Origin: Lentimicrobiaceae bacterium
Lineage (GTDB): Bacteria > Bacteroidota > Bacteroidia > Bacteroidales > F082
DNA length: 37,471 bases
Assembly (NCBI GenBank): GCA_015061365.1
Contig: SUWS01000024.1
Coordinates: 1-37,471, forward strand
Direction: 5' to 3'
Shown piece after piece: positions 24,709 to 32,629 of the stretch; within the stretch, counting starts at the first letter, position 1; every line of letters starts with the position of its first letter. The translations under genes were made by a program, and so were the position numbers. The notes beneath the pieces are model-generated. The model did not search any database and was not told the origin of the DNA. It saw nothing but the letters and a program-made list of their open reading frames with translations.

Positions 24709-25149
24709 ATGAAATTGATTATTAAAAAAAAAGAAGAAGGTTACGGATATAGTGCGACCATGCTTCCCGACTACGATGGCTTCATCATCATCAAACCAGG
24801 ATTCCTGAAATATAAGGACGAGATTGTAAAAGATTTAAAACGTCGCGACTTTGTTGTTGTTGACGTGGAAGAAAAGACACTGACAAAAGAAGAGGCGGAG
24901 ACGATTTACAGTTGCCATAAAGGGAAAGTCTTTTTTGATGAACTCATTGAATATATGACGAGCGGACCTTGTATAGGGATGACTTTGCTATCACCATATT
25001 CCGACAGGGAATCGGCGATTGAGACTCTACAGGATTTGAAGACGAAATATCGCAAACGTTACGGCGTTGATTTAACTCGTAACGTGATACATAGTTCCGA
25101 CAGTTACCAGAGTGCGATATACGAAGCGGAAACGTTCTTCAATTCATAA
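24709..25149 (+). CDS. Divergent nucleoside-diphosphate kinase-like protein
   Basis: 146 residues from MKLIIKKKEEGYGYSATMLP. After a ~22-residue N-terminal extension comes DGFIIIKPGFLKYKDEI (K29 at the place of the NDK substrate-binding lysine) and, at the end, R124-N125-VI-H128-SSDS followed by AIYEAETFF, which matches the NDK active-site signature with the phosphohistidine. The part between differs: the usual NP..A.PGTIRGD stretch is replaced by DRESAIETLQDLKTKYRKRY. It may be an active but atypical NDK or a paralogue with another role. An in-frame extension to 24655 is rejected because it runs into promoter-like sequence. Monocistronic, divergent from the amylase operon, followed by a terminator hairpin. 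Confidence 0.72.
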   Translation: MKLIIKKKEEGYGYSATMLPDYDGFIIIKPGFLKYKDEIVKDLKRRDFVVVDVEEKTLTKEEAETIYSCHKGKVFFDELIEYMTSGPCIGMTLLSPYSDRESAIETLQDLKTKYRKRYGVDLTRNVIHSSDSYQSAIYEAETFFNS

Positions 25150-25177
25150 TCAATATAGTTATTCATTATAAAAAAAG

Positions 25178-25235
25178 AACTCTGGAGCTTTGGAATTCTG
25201 AAGCCTTAGCAACAAAATTCCAAAATTCCAGAGTT
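25178..25235. terminator. Bidirectional hairpin between the NDK-like gene and the T9SS cargo gene
   Basis: AACTCTGGA (25178-25186) pairs with TCCAGAGTT (25227-25235) and TTGGAATT (25190-25197) with AATTCCAA (25216-25223), with an A-run before (25169-25176) and T/A-rich sequence after, so it can end transcripts from both sides. It is followed to 25282 by ATTCTATAGTTCTATAG and TCTAAAATTCTAAAATTC direct repeats of a type common between genes here. Confidence 0.75.
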
Positions 25236-25298
25236 TTAAAATTCTATAGTTCTATAGTTCCAGAATTCTAAAATTCTAAAATTCTGTCCCACTGTACA

Positions 25299-26063
25299 TT
25301 ATTTTCTTACGACTAATTTGTTTGTCTTTACAGTTTCGTTGTTTACGATTAAGCTGTAGAAATAGATGCCGTCTGTCAAGTCGCTGACGTTGATGCTGAC
25401 GTGTGAGTCGTTGATGTCTTGTCTGATGACTTCTTGTCCCATCATATTGTAGATGGCGATAGATGCATATTGAACGTTTTGCATTTCAACGTCGAAGTTT
25501 ACGAAGTTGCTTGCTGGGTTAGGATAAGCATTGCTTAACATATTGCTTAAGTTTTCTTCCACTGAATTTGTTTCGTATCTGAAATAGAATTCGAATGTCA
25601 TTGGTTCGCCGCCTCTTTCAGTGAATGTGTATTGAACTGTGAGTTCTGTACCTTCTGGCATCAATTCCCATGTCATTGGGTCGTATGGTTTGAAGTGTGC
25701 GCTGAATTCGTATGGATAGTATGGAAGAGCTGGGTCGATGGATGAGATTGGATCGATTGTCATCTCTGCAAAAGAGGTTTCATCTGGGAAACAGTTGCCG
25801 AAACAGAATTGATTGCCTGCGCCTTCTGTGATAGAGATAACGTTTCTTTCACATGTCACTGTGACAGCTTCATCTCCGTTGTTGATAACTCTCGTCACGA
25901 AGTCGAGTTCATACATGTCGTTGACATTGCCGATGATTTCGTATCTACCTGGTTCAACCATGCCAACAGATTCGTGATTGATGTAGCGTTCAAAAGTGAT
26001 CTGTGCAGATGCTATACCTGCCATTGCTACAAGTGCTAAAGAAAGTAAAAATTTTTTCATCAT
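25299..26063 (-). CDS. Secreted protein with type IX secretion C-terminal sorting domain
   Basis: 254 residues (first Met of MMKKFLL; the second may be used). Residues 1-21 form a signal peptide (KKFLLSLALVAMAGIASAQ). The middle (about 22-170) is a beta-rich, acidic region with no recognised enzyme motif (RYEIIGNVNDMYELDFVTRV; three Cys in CERN, FCFGNC). The last ~80 residues are a type A T9SS sorting domain: NAYPNPASNFVNFDVEMQN, IAIYNMMGQEVIRQDI, LTDGIYFYSLIVNNETVKTN, KLVVRK. The protein is thus predicted to cross the outer membrane by T9SS and be released or anchored. The function of the mature part is unknown. Upstream (26064-26160) is a GTGTTT/AAACAC leader hairpin and a weak GATATTTG promoter-like site. 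Confidence 0.85.
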   Translation of the reverse strand: MMKKFLLSLALVAMAGIASAQITFERYINHESVGMVEPGRYEIIGNVNDMYELDFVTRVINNGDEAVTVTCERNVISITEGAGNQFCFGNCFPDETSFAEMTIDPISSIDPALPYYPYEFSAHFKPYDPMTWELMPEGTELTVQYTFTERGGEPMTFEFYFRYETNSVEENLSNMLSNAYPNPASNFVNFDVEMQNVQYASIAIYNMMGQEVIRQDINDSHVSINVSDLTDGIYFYSLIVNNETVKTNKLVVRK

Positions 26064-26169
26064 TTTCTATTTTTTTTAAGTTAATAATTTATTTGATTTA
26101 CCTTGTTAATTTAATTTTTAAAAGTGTTTCGAAAAACACAAATATCGTGCTGTTTTTTTTATGATTAAA

Positions 26170-26219
26170 GCTTAAGGTTTAAAGTTTAAAGAATAATAAC
26201 AAATCCTTAAACCTTAAGC
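26170..26219 (-). terminator. Hairpin terminator-like repeat after hutU
   Basis: GCTTAAGGTTTAA (26170-26182) pairs perfectly with TTAAACCTTAAGC (26207-26219). It lies 21 bases beyond the hutU stop. The stem is AT-rich and belongs to the TTTAAAGTTTAAAG low-complexity class found elsewhere in the window (8215, 4110), so it may be a recycled intergenic repeat serving as a terminator. Confidence 0.55.
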
Positions 26220-26239
26220 CTTAAACCTTAAACAAATGT

Positions 26240-28234
26240 TTATTTTATTATGTCATTAATCAGATTATCGTCAGCGAAGTTTGGCATTGTAACCTTAAGT
26301 CTTGGCTCGACTTCCATGGCGCGTCTGATGGCGAACATGGCAGGTTCGTTTCTTGCCCAGCTTCTACGGGCGATACCGTTGTTGACATCCCAGTGTAACA
26401 TGCAGTGTAATCTTCTGTCTGCATCGTCGCTACCGTCGAGAACCATACCGAATCCACCGTTGATTACTTCGCCCCAGCCTACGCCGCCGCCGTTATGGAT
26501 ACTTACCCATGTAGCGCCTCTGAATCCGTCGCCGATGACGTTATGTATTGCCATGTCGGCTGTGAATGAAGAACCGTCGTAGATGTTAGATGTCTCACGG
26601 AATGGAGAGTCGGTACCGGAAACGTCGTGGTGGTCTCTGCCTAAGACTACTGGTGCTGAGAGACGACCGTCGGCGATAGCCTTGTTGAACTCAGCGGCGA
26701 TCTTGGTACGACCTTCACAGTCGGCGTATAAGATACGTGCTTGTGAGCCGACGACCAACTTATTAGCGCGAGCACCTTTGATCCATTGGATGTTGTCGCG
26801 CATCTGCTGCTGAATCTCGACAGGAGAGTTTTTAGCTATTTCTTCAAGAACGTTGCAAGCGATTTCATCGGTGACAGCGAGGTCTTCTTCCTTGCCTGAA
26901 GTACATACCCAGCGGAATGGACCGAAGCCGTAGTCGAAGTACATAGGACCCATGATGTCTTGAACGTAAGAAGGATAACGGAACTTGCCGTCAGCGTTGA
27001 GGATGTCGGCTCCGGCGCGGCTGCTCTCTAACAAAAAGGCGTTGCCATAGTCGAAGAAGTACATGCCTTTAGCTGTGAGCTTATTGACAGCAGCTACATG
27101 ACGACGTAATGAAGCGTAAACGGCGTCTTTGAATTTTTCTGGTTCTTCTGCCATCATCTGTTTCGATTCTTCGAATGAATAACCTACAGGATAATAGCCT
27201 CCAGCGAATGGATTATGTAATGAAGTCTGGTCGGAACCTAAGTCGACTTGGATGTCGTGTTCTGCTGCATATTCCCAAAGATCAACGACGTTACCTTGAT
27301 AAGCGAAAGAACGAGCAATCTTGTTAGCGCGTGCTTCATTAACTTTAGCGAACAATTCGTCTAAGTCACTGTAAACCTCATCGACCCAGCCTTGGCTGTG
27401 ACGTTTGTCGGTTGCGCTTGGATTTATCTCTGCTGTGATAGAGACGACGCCAGCGATGTTACCGGCTTTAGGCTGAGCACCTGACATGCCGCCGAGACCT
27501 GCTGTGATGAATAACTTACCAGCAGGAGTGCCGCCTTGTTTTCTTGAAGCGTTCAATACTGTGATTGTTGTTCCGTGGACGATGCCTTGTGGTCCGATAT
27601 ACATGTATGAACCAGCTGTCATCTGTCCGTATTGTGTCACGCCCATAGCGTTGAATCTTTCCCAATCGTCTGGCTTGGAATAATTAGGAATCATCATGCC
27701 GTTTGTTACGATAACGCGAGGAGCGTCTTTATGTGATGGGAACAATCCCATTGGGTGACCTGAATACATTACGAGGGTTTGCTCTTCTGTCATGTTAGCG
27801 AGATATTGCATGACAAGACGATATTGAGCCCAGTTTTGGAAGACAGCACCATTACCACCGTAAGTGATTAATTCGTGTGGATGTTGTGCTACAGCATGAT
27901 CCAAGTTGTTTTGAATCATGAGCATGATAGCAGCTGCTTGTCTTGATTTAGCTGGATATTCCTCTATTGGACGAGCGTAGATCTTGTAAGATGGACGGAA
28001 ACGGTACATATAGATGCGTCCATATTTCTCCAACTCTTCTGCAAATTCAGGAGCCAATGTAGCGTGATGTTTTGCAGGAAAATAACGAAGAGCGTTTCTT
28101 AAAGCTAATTTCTTCTCTTCTTTTGTTAAAATATCTTTACGTTTTGGAGCATGATTCACTGTTAAGTCATACTCTTTTACGCATGGCAACTCGTCGGGAA
28201 TACCCGCAAGTATTTCTTTTTGAAAGTCATTCAT
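26240..28234 (-). CDS. hutU: Urocanate hydratase
   Basis: 664 residues, the long Bacteroidota form (classical bacterial enzymes are ~550-560). Conserved blocks: HELITYGGNGAVFQNWAQYR, TLVMYSGHPMGLFPSH, VITNGMMIPNYS-like segment, GVTQYGQMTAGSYMYIGPQG, NASRKQGG, FITAGLGGMSGAQPKA (NAD+ binding), VDLGSDQTSLHNPFAGGYYP, GPMYFDYGFGPFRWVCTSG, and DHHDVSGTDSPFRET. The enzyme hydrates urocanate to imidazolone propionate in histidine degradation, using tightly bound NAD+. It stands alone here; hutH, hutI and ftcD are not neighbours, so they must lie elsewhere if present. Own promoter at 28273 and a downstream hairpin suggest a monocistronic unit. Confidence 0.97.
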   Translation of the reverse strand: MNDFQKEILAGIPDELPCVKEYDLTVNHAPKRKDILTKEEKKLALRNALRYFPAKHHATLAPEFAEELEKYGRIYMYRFRPSYKIYARPIEEYPAKSRQAAAIMLMIQNNLDHAVAQHPHELITYGGNGAVFQNWAQYRLVMQYLANMTEEQTLVMYSGHPMGLFPSHKDAPRVIVTNGMMIPNYSKPDDWERFNAMGVTQYGQMTAGSYMYIGPQGIVHGTTITVLNASRKQGGTPAGKLFITAGLGGMSGAQPKAGNIAGVVSITAEINPSATDKRHSQGWVDEVYSDLDELFAKVNEARANKIARSFAYQGNVVDLWEYAAEHDIQVDLGSDQTSLHNPFAGGYYPVGYSFEESKQMMAEEPEKFKDAVYASLRRHVAAVNKLTAKGMYFFDYGNAFLLESSRAGADILNADGKFRYPSYVQDIMGPMYFDYGFGPFRWVCTSGKEEDLAVTDEIACNVLEEIAKNSPVEIQQQMRDNIQWIKGARANKLVVGSQARILYADCEGRTKIAAEFNKAIADGRLSAPVVLGRDHHDVSGTDSPFRETSNIYDGSSFTADMAIHNVIGDGFRGATWVSIHNGGGVGWGEVINGGFGMVLDGSDDADRRLHCMLHWDVNNGIARRSWARNEPAMFAIRRAMEVEPRLKVTMPNFADDNLINDIIK

Positions 28235-28272
28235 ATATTTATGATTTTATTTTTAAGCCTATTAATAATGTG

Positions 28273-28280
28273 CAAATATA
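28273..28280 (-). promoter_or_regulatory. Promoter -7 element of hutU
   Basis: CAAATATA on the plus strand, TATATTTG followed by GCA on the minus strand, 38 bases before the hutU start. Confidence 0.7.
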
Positions 28281-28285
28281 AGATA

Positions 28286-28364
28286 TAATTCATAATTTAT
28301 AATGCATAATGCATAATTTTTTTTCGATGACAATTATGAATTATGAATTGTGAATTATGAATTG
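28286..28364. repeat. AATTATGAATT-type inverted repeat between hutU and a glycosyltransferase gene
   Basis: ATAATTCATAATTTATAATG and GCATAATGCATAATT on the left face CAATTATGAATTATGAATT and GTGAATTATGAATT on the right, with TTTTTTTTC between, so a long AT-rich hairpin can form. It may end the glycosyltransferase transcript on the minus strand. No gene in 28281-28368. Confidence 0.65.
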
Positions 28365-28368
28365 AAAA

Positions 28369-29529
28369 TCACCATCCTTTAGGTTTGAACAATGTGCTCC
28401 AGAATCCTAAGACTGTTGTGAATATCATGAAGAAGCAGTCGTAGATAGGAGCGAAAGCCAATCCCAAATGTTTCTCGCCAAGTTGTTTCGCCGATTTATG
28501 ATAGATGATGAACATCGTGATATAATGCAGCAATGCGAAGAATCCTATCACGATGTAATAATATATATTTCCTGATGATATTTCGAAGGCTGCTGGAAGT
28601 AAGAACAAAGCTATCAATGATGGATAATAAAGTAATCTGCTTCCGAGAAGGAATCCCAAGGCACTGTTAGTCTTTGTCTTGTATTTTGTTCCGGTGGAAT
28701 AATGTCTTCTTTTTTGACGGATCCATGATGCCCAGCTTCTCTTCGGTTCCGATTCCACACGATGGATAGCATCGACATATACTGCCGTATTTTTTTTGTT
28801 AGCCACCTGACTGATGAATAAGTCGTCATCGCCCGAAGGGATGTTGTAATGTGATGTAAATCCCTTGTTCTTTAAGAAAGTGCTTTTTCTGTACGACAAA
28901 TTACGTCCCACTCCCATATAAGGTTTTTTCGCTAAGGCGAGCGAGAGATATTGCATCGCGATATATAAAGTGTCGAAGCGAATGAGTTTGTTCAACAAAC
29001 CTTTACGTTCGAAATAAGGTCCGTAAGCCACTACTATTTCCGTATCTTTGTTATATGCTCCTACCATTTCTTTTATCCATTGGTCGGTAGTCGGGACACA
29101 GTCGGCGTCAGTTAAAAGAAGCAGGTCGTACTTTGCCGATTTTATTCCCATGCTGAGAGGGAATTTCTTTCCTTGGAAGAAGTTGAGATGCTGAGTAAGA
29201 TTGACGAAATTAATCCTATGGTTATTTCTTGCCAACTCCTTGAGATATTCTTCCGTCTGATCGTCGGAACAGTCGTTGACGATAACCAATTCGTATTCCG
29301 GATAATCCTGACTCAGTGCGACAGGAAGCAAGTCTAAGAGATATTCGTATGCGTTATGCGCGCACACTATCACAGACACTGGCTCAAGGTTGGTGTTTGT
29401 TTCTTTCTTTTTGTAAAATGCCAATCGTCGGAACAGCAGCCAATGATAGAACATCTGCACTAACCAGGCAGCTGAAAACAATATCAGAATTATGAAACTC
29501 AGACTATTAAAATTAAAACTCAAACTCAC
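28369..29529 (-). CDS. Family 2 glycosyltransferase, membrane-bound
   Basis: 386 residues. An N-terminal membrane helix (about 9-30) is followed by a GT-A domain (about 48-240): VSVIVCAHNA, VIVNDCSDDQT, LLLTDADC with the D-x-D at 141-143, GRNLSYRKSTF, and GDDDLFI with the acid cluster at 234-236. QKRRH at 272-276 is at the place of the processive Q-x-x-R-W motif. Three or four hydrophobic segments follow (about 290-375). The layout is that of inner-membrane GT2 enzymes that build polysaccharides or glycolipids. Donor and acceptor are unknown. The gene is divergent from tgt, with a TACTTTTG promoter at 29576. Confidence 0.88.
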   Translation of the reverse strand: MSLSFNFNSLSFIILILFSAAWLVQMFYHWLLFRRLAFYKKKETNTNLEPVSVIVCAHNAYEYLLDLLPVALSQDYPEYELVIVNDCSDDQTEEYLKELARNNHRINFVNLTQHLNFFQGKKFPLSMGIKSAKYDLLLLTDADCVPTTDQWIKEMVGAYNKDTEIVVAYGPYFERKGLLNKLIRFDTLYIAMQYLSLALAKKPYMGVGRNLSYRKSTFLKNKGFTSHYNIPSGDDDLFISQVANKKNTAVYVDAIHRVESEPKRSWASWIRQKRRHYSTGTKYKTKTNSALGFLLGSRLLYYPSLIALFLLPAAFEISSGNIYYYIVIGFFALLHYITMFIIYHKSAKQLGEKHLGLAFAPIYDCFFMIFTTVLGFWSTLFKPKGW

Positions 29530-29575
29530 GGTAAAATTCTTTTTCTTTTCGTTAAAAACTTTTGATTCTTCACTA

Positions 29576-29583
29576 CAAAAGTA
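29576..29583 (-). promoter_or_regulatory. Promoter -7 element of the glycosyltransferase gene
   Basis: CAAAAGTA on the plus strand, TACTTTTG on the minus strand, fits TAnnTTTG and leaves a 46-base leader. It lies 23 bases from the tgt -7 element pointing the other way. Confidence 0.6.
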
Positions 29584-29606
29584 TGAATTTTTTGTGGGAA
29601 AAATAG

Positions 29607-29614
29607 TATCTTTG
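29607..29614 (+). promoter_or_regulatory. Promoter -7 element of tgt-lptG
   Basis: TATCTTTG followed by CC, 13 bases before the tgt start, so the leader is short. Divergent promoter pair with the glycosyltransferase gene. Confidence 0.7.
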
Positions 29615-29627
29615 CCAAAAATATTTT

Positions 29628-30758
29628 ATGAAATTTTCACTTGTCAAAAATGATACTGCGAGTAATGCTCGTGCTGGCGTCCTGACTACCGACCATGGTA
29701 ATATAGAGACTCCTATTTTTATGCCTGTAGGTACGGTAGGTAGTGTTAAAGCTTCTCATGTCAGGGACTTGGAGGAAGAGATACATGCACAGATTATTTT
29801 AGGCAACACATATCATTTATATTTACGTCCGGGTTTAGATGTTTTAAGACAGGCGGGCGGACTTCATAAATTCAACGGGTGGAAACGTCCGATACTTACC
29901 GACAGCGGCGGCTTTCAGGTTTTTTCATTGACAGGAATCAGAAAGATGAAGGAGGAAGGCGTGGTGTTCCAGTCGCATATCGACGGTTCGCGGCATACCT
30001 TCACGCCAGAAAACGTGATGGACATAGAACGTGTCATAGGTGCCGACATCATGATGGCTTTCGACGAATGCACTCCTGGTACGGCTGATTTCCGTTACGC
30101 TAAAGAGTCGATGGAGAGAACACATCGCTGGCTCGACCGATGCTGGAAACGTTTCGATGAGACAGAACCTATATATGACTATAACCAATCACTCTTTCCG
30201 ATAGTTCAAGGTTGCGTTTATCCAGAATTGAGAAAACGCTCGGCAGAATATATCACAAAGCATGAAGCCGACGGTTACGCTATAGGCGGTCTCGCTGTAG
30301 GTGAACCTACCGAACAGATGTACGAGATGATTGAGGTGGTGAACGAGATCCTGCCTAAGGACAAGCCTCGTTATCTCATGGGCGTGGGAACTCCGGCAAA
30401 TCTCCTTGAAGCCATATCAAGAGGTGTCGATATGTTCGACTGCGTGATGCCAACACGTAACGGCCGCAACGGAATGCTCTTCACTTCGGAAGGTATTATC
30501 AACATCAAAAATGAAAAATGGAAATACGACTTCTCACCATTAGACGAAAACGGAACGACCTACGTCGATAGAGATTACACCAAGGCATATCTGCGACATC
30601 TCATCATCTCGAAAGAGATACTCGGACCTATGGTGGCTACGGTTCACAATCTCGGATTCTATCTATGGCTCGTTAAAGAAGCCCGTAAACATATCATTGA
30701 AGGCGACTTCACAACGTGGCGTGACATGATGCTCCCGAAGGTAACACGCAGAATATGA
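29628..30758 (+). CDS. tgt: Queuine/preQ1 tRNA-ribosyltransferase
   Basis: 376 residues. Exchanges guanine 34 for preQ1 in tRNAs with GUN anticodons. Seen: LTDSGGFQVFSL with catalytic-site D92, SHIDGSRHTFTPE, MMAFDECTPG, GGLAVGEP, YLMGVGTP and FDCVMPTRNGRNG with nucleophile-position D271. The zinc site is atypical: where most Tgt proteins have C-x-C-x2-C before SRAYLRHL, this one has PLDENGTTYVDRDYTKAYLR with no cysteine (residues 305-322), although the later histidine (H340 in TVHNL) is kept. I recall the same in other Bacteroidota Tgt proteins, so it is probably a clade form, not damage. Stop overlaps the lptG-like start by 4 bases. Confidence 0.96.
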   Translation: MKFSLVKNDTASNARAGVLTTDHGNIETPIFMPVGTVGSVKASHVRDLEEEIHAQIILGNTYHLYLRPGLDVLRQAGGLHKFNGWKRPILTDSGGFQVFSLTGIRKMKEEGVVFQSHIDGSRHTFTPENVMDIERVIGADIMMAFDECTPGTADFRYAKESMERTHRWLDRCWKRFDETEPIYDYNQSLFPIVQGCVYPELRKRSAEYITKHEADGYAIGGLAVGEPTEQMYEMIEVVNEILPKDKPRYLMGVGTPANLLEAISRGVDMFDCVMPTRNGRNGMLFTSEGIINIKNEKWKYDFSPLDENGTTYVDRDYTKAYLRHLIISKEILGPMVATVHNLGFYLWLVKEARKHIIEGDFTTWRDMMLPKVTRRI

Positions 30759-31834
30759 TTATGAAAAAATTAGACTGGTACATATTCAAAAAATATATCG
30801 GAACTTTCTTCTTCGCGATAAGTCTGCTGATAATCATTGTCATCGTCTTCGATGTCTCTGAAAATATCGACAGTTTCATAAAAAATGAAGCGACATTCAA
30901 GGAAGTCGTGTTTCACTATTACATACCGTTCATACCATATTTCATTAACTTGTTCATATTCCTGTTCGTCTTCATCTCCGTGATTTTCTTCACTTCGAAG
31001 ATGGCGGGACATACTGAAATAATTGCGATACTGAGCAGCGGAATCAGTTTCAAGAGATTTTTGCTTCCTTATATAATGGCAGGCTCGTTGCTCGCACTTA
31101 TATCTTTTTATCTCGGTAACTTCCTGATACCTAAGACCGATTCTGTACGACGTGAGTTTAAGGATAAATATATCGAGCGGCTGACGAAAAGTTCAGGTTC
31201 TAATATTCATGTTCAGATCGAGAGAGGTACTTACGTCTATGTGGGCAATTTCGACATCAAGAAAAAGATCGCATACAGATTCTCCATGGAGGAATTTGAA
31301 GACAATGAGATGAAATATAAAGTCATAGCCGACAGGGCGATATATGATACTATCAACGGCAGGTGGAAACTTCATAACTATACCGAGCGATTTTTCGACG
31401 TGGAGGAAACGATGAATAAAGGGAAGGAGAAGGATACAACGCTGAGATTAGAGCCTCGCGACCTATACAATATAAAGGAGGAGTTTGAGGAGATGAATCT
31501 TTTTGAGATACATAACCATATCAAAAAACTCGAACTCAGAGGCGCGGATAATACTATGCCGTATCGCATTGAGATGCACAAACGTATTGCTTCACCTTTC
31601 GCTATACTGATACTCACTGTGATAGGAGCGGCGTTGTCGAGCAGGAAAACACGTGGCGGCATGGGACTTCATATAGGATTAGGTATCGTGATAGCGTTCT
31701 CCTATATCTTGTTCATGGAGTTCTCGCGCGTCTTTGCCATGTCGGGAATATTCTCGCCTATGTTGGCCGCCTGGTTCCCGAATATCCTCTTCTCACTCAT
31801 AGGGATCTATTTCTTTGTTAAAGCACCGAAATAA
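30755..31834 (+). CDS. lptG: LptF/LptG family lipopolysaccharide export permease
   Basis: 359 residues. Membrane helices near residues 15-35, 55-80 and 100-125, then a periplasmic beta-jellyroll-like part (about 130-265; RGTYVYVGNFDIKK, RAIYDTINGRWKLHNYTERF) and helices near 280-300, 308-328 and 335-355. The start LDWYIFKKYIGTFFFAI and EIIAILSSGISFKRFLLPY are typical of YjgP/YjgQ permeases of the LptB2FG transporter, which extracts LPS from the inner membrane. The gene overlaps tgt (ATGA at 30755-30758); a second ATG two codons on (30761) may be used. The tgt-lptG pair is common in Bacteroidota. F versus G cannot be settled from sequence alone. Confidence 0.88.
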   Translation: MIMKKLDWYIFKKYIGTFFFAISLLIIIVIVFDVSENIDSFIKNEATFKEVVFHYYIPFIPYFINLFIFLFVFISVIFFTSKMAGHTEIIAILSSGISFKRFLLPYIMAGSLLALISFYLGNFLIPKTDSVRREFKDKYIERLTKSSGSNIHVQIERGTYVYVGNFDIKKKIAYRFSMEEFEDNEMKYKVIADRAIYDTINGRWKLHNYTERFFDVEETMNKGKEKDTTLRLEPRDLYNIKEEFEEMNLFEIHNHIKKLELRGADNTMPYRIEMHKRIASPFAILILTVIGAALSSRKTRGGMGLHIGLGIVIAFSYILFMEFSRVFAMSGIFSPMLAAWFPNILFSLIGIYFFVKAPK

Positions 31835-31855
31835 TTAACAATTGACAATTGACAA

Positions 31856-31922
31856 TTAACAATTAACAGTTGAGTTTTTTTGTTGTCAATTTAATTGTAA
31901 ATTGTTAACTGTTAATTGTTAA
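31856..31922. terminator. 16-bp AT-rich hairpin after the lptG-like gene
   Basis: TTAACAATTAACAGTT (31856-31871) pairs perfectly with AACTGTTAATTGTTAA (31907-31922); GAGTTTTTTTG lies in the loop. It is preceded by ACAATTGACAATTG repeats. It belongs to the AT-rich intergenic repeat class of the window and may terminate the tgt-lptG transcript. Confidence 0.55.
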
Positions 31923-31929
31923 TTTTTCT

Positions 31930-31937
31930 TATCTTAG
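31930..31937 (+). promoter_or_regulatory. Possible -7 element of the deoxynucleoside kinase gene
   Basis: TATCTTAG deviates at one position from TAnnTTTG and lies 19 bases before the start ATG. The preceding hairpin arm partly overlaps the place for a -33 box. Confidence 0.45.
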
Positions 31938-31956
31938 CGGAAAAATTATTTTCATT

Positions 31957-32568
31957 ATGCATATAGCTATCGCAGGTAATATAGGTTCTGGAAAGACGAC
32001 TTTAACTACTTTGTTGTCAAAACATTTCGGATGGAAACCTCATTACGAGGCTGTCGATGACAATCCATATCTCGTAAGTTTTTATGAAGATATGCAACGT
32101 TGGGCGTTCAATCTTCAGATATATTTTCTTAACAGTCGTTTCCGTCAGATATTGGATATAAGAAACAGCGGCGAAAACGTGGTGCAGGACAGAACTATAT
32201 TTGAAGACGCCTACATCTTCGCGGAAAATCTGTACGATATGGGTCTTATGTCGGAACGCGACTATCGTAACTATCTGTCTTTGTTCGATCTGATGTCGTC
32301 TTATATGCAAGCTCCCGATCTTCTCATATATCTGAGAGCGAGTATCCCGACTTTGGTGCGACAAATAGCCAAACGTAATCGTATCTATGAACAATCCATT
32401 CGCCTCGATTACTTGAAGTCTCTTAACGATAAATACGAGAAATGGATTTCAACTTACGACAAAGGTAAGGTGCTTATCATCGAAAGCGATAATATTGAAT
32501 TTGAAAATCCTGAAGATTTAAGTAAGGTGATAGATAGTATTAATGCTTCACTTAACGGACTTTTTTAA
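31957..32568 (+). CDS. Deoxynucleoside kinase
   Basis: 203 residues. P-loop GNIGSGKTTL (residues 7-16), then FNLQIYFLNSRFRQ, VVQDRTIFEDAYIFA with the D-R motif, LLIYLRASIPTLVRQI, and the LID KRNRIYEQSIRLDYLKSLND. This is the dCK/dGK-type family (DeoxyNK), which phosphorylates deoxynucleosides in the salvage pathway. Which base is preferred (dA/dG/dC) cannot be told. Own weak promoter; followed by an octamer repeat before kdsB. Confidence 0.92.
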   Translation: MHIAIAGNIGSGKTTLTTLLSKHFGWKPHYEAVDDNPYLVSFYEDMQRWAFNLQIYFLNSRFRQILDIRNSGENVVQDRTIFEDAYIFAENLYDMGLMSERDYRNYLSLFDLMSSYMQAPDLLIYLRASIPTLVRQIAKRNRIYEQSIRLDYLKSLNDKYEKWISTYDKGKVLIIESDNIEFENPEDLSKVIDSINASLNGLF

Positions 32569-32569
32569 A

Positions 32570-32613
32570 TCTGAGAATCTGAAAATCTGAAAACCTGAAA
32601 ACCTGAAAATCGT
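32570..32613. repeat. 8-bp tandem repeat (TCTGAAAA type)
   Basis: TCTGAGAA, TCTGAAAA, TCTGAAAA, CCTGAAAA, CCTGAAAA and a partial unit. The same word occurs inside the SPOR gene at 34151-34258. The 61-bp gap between the kinase and kdsB contains little else. Confidence 0.85.
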
Positions 32614-32629
32614 ATTAAAAACAGATGAG

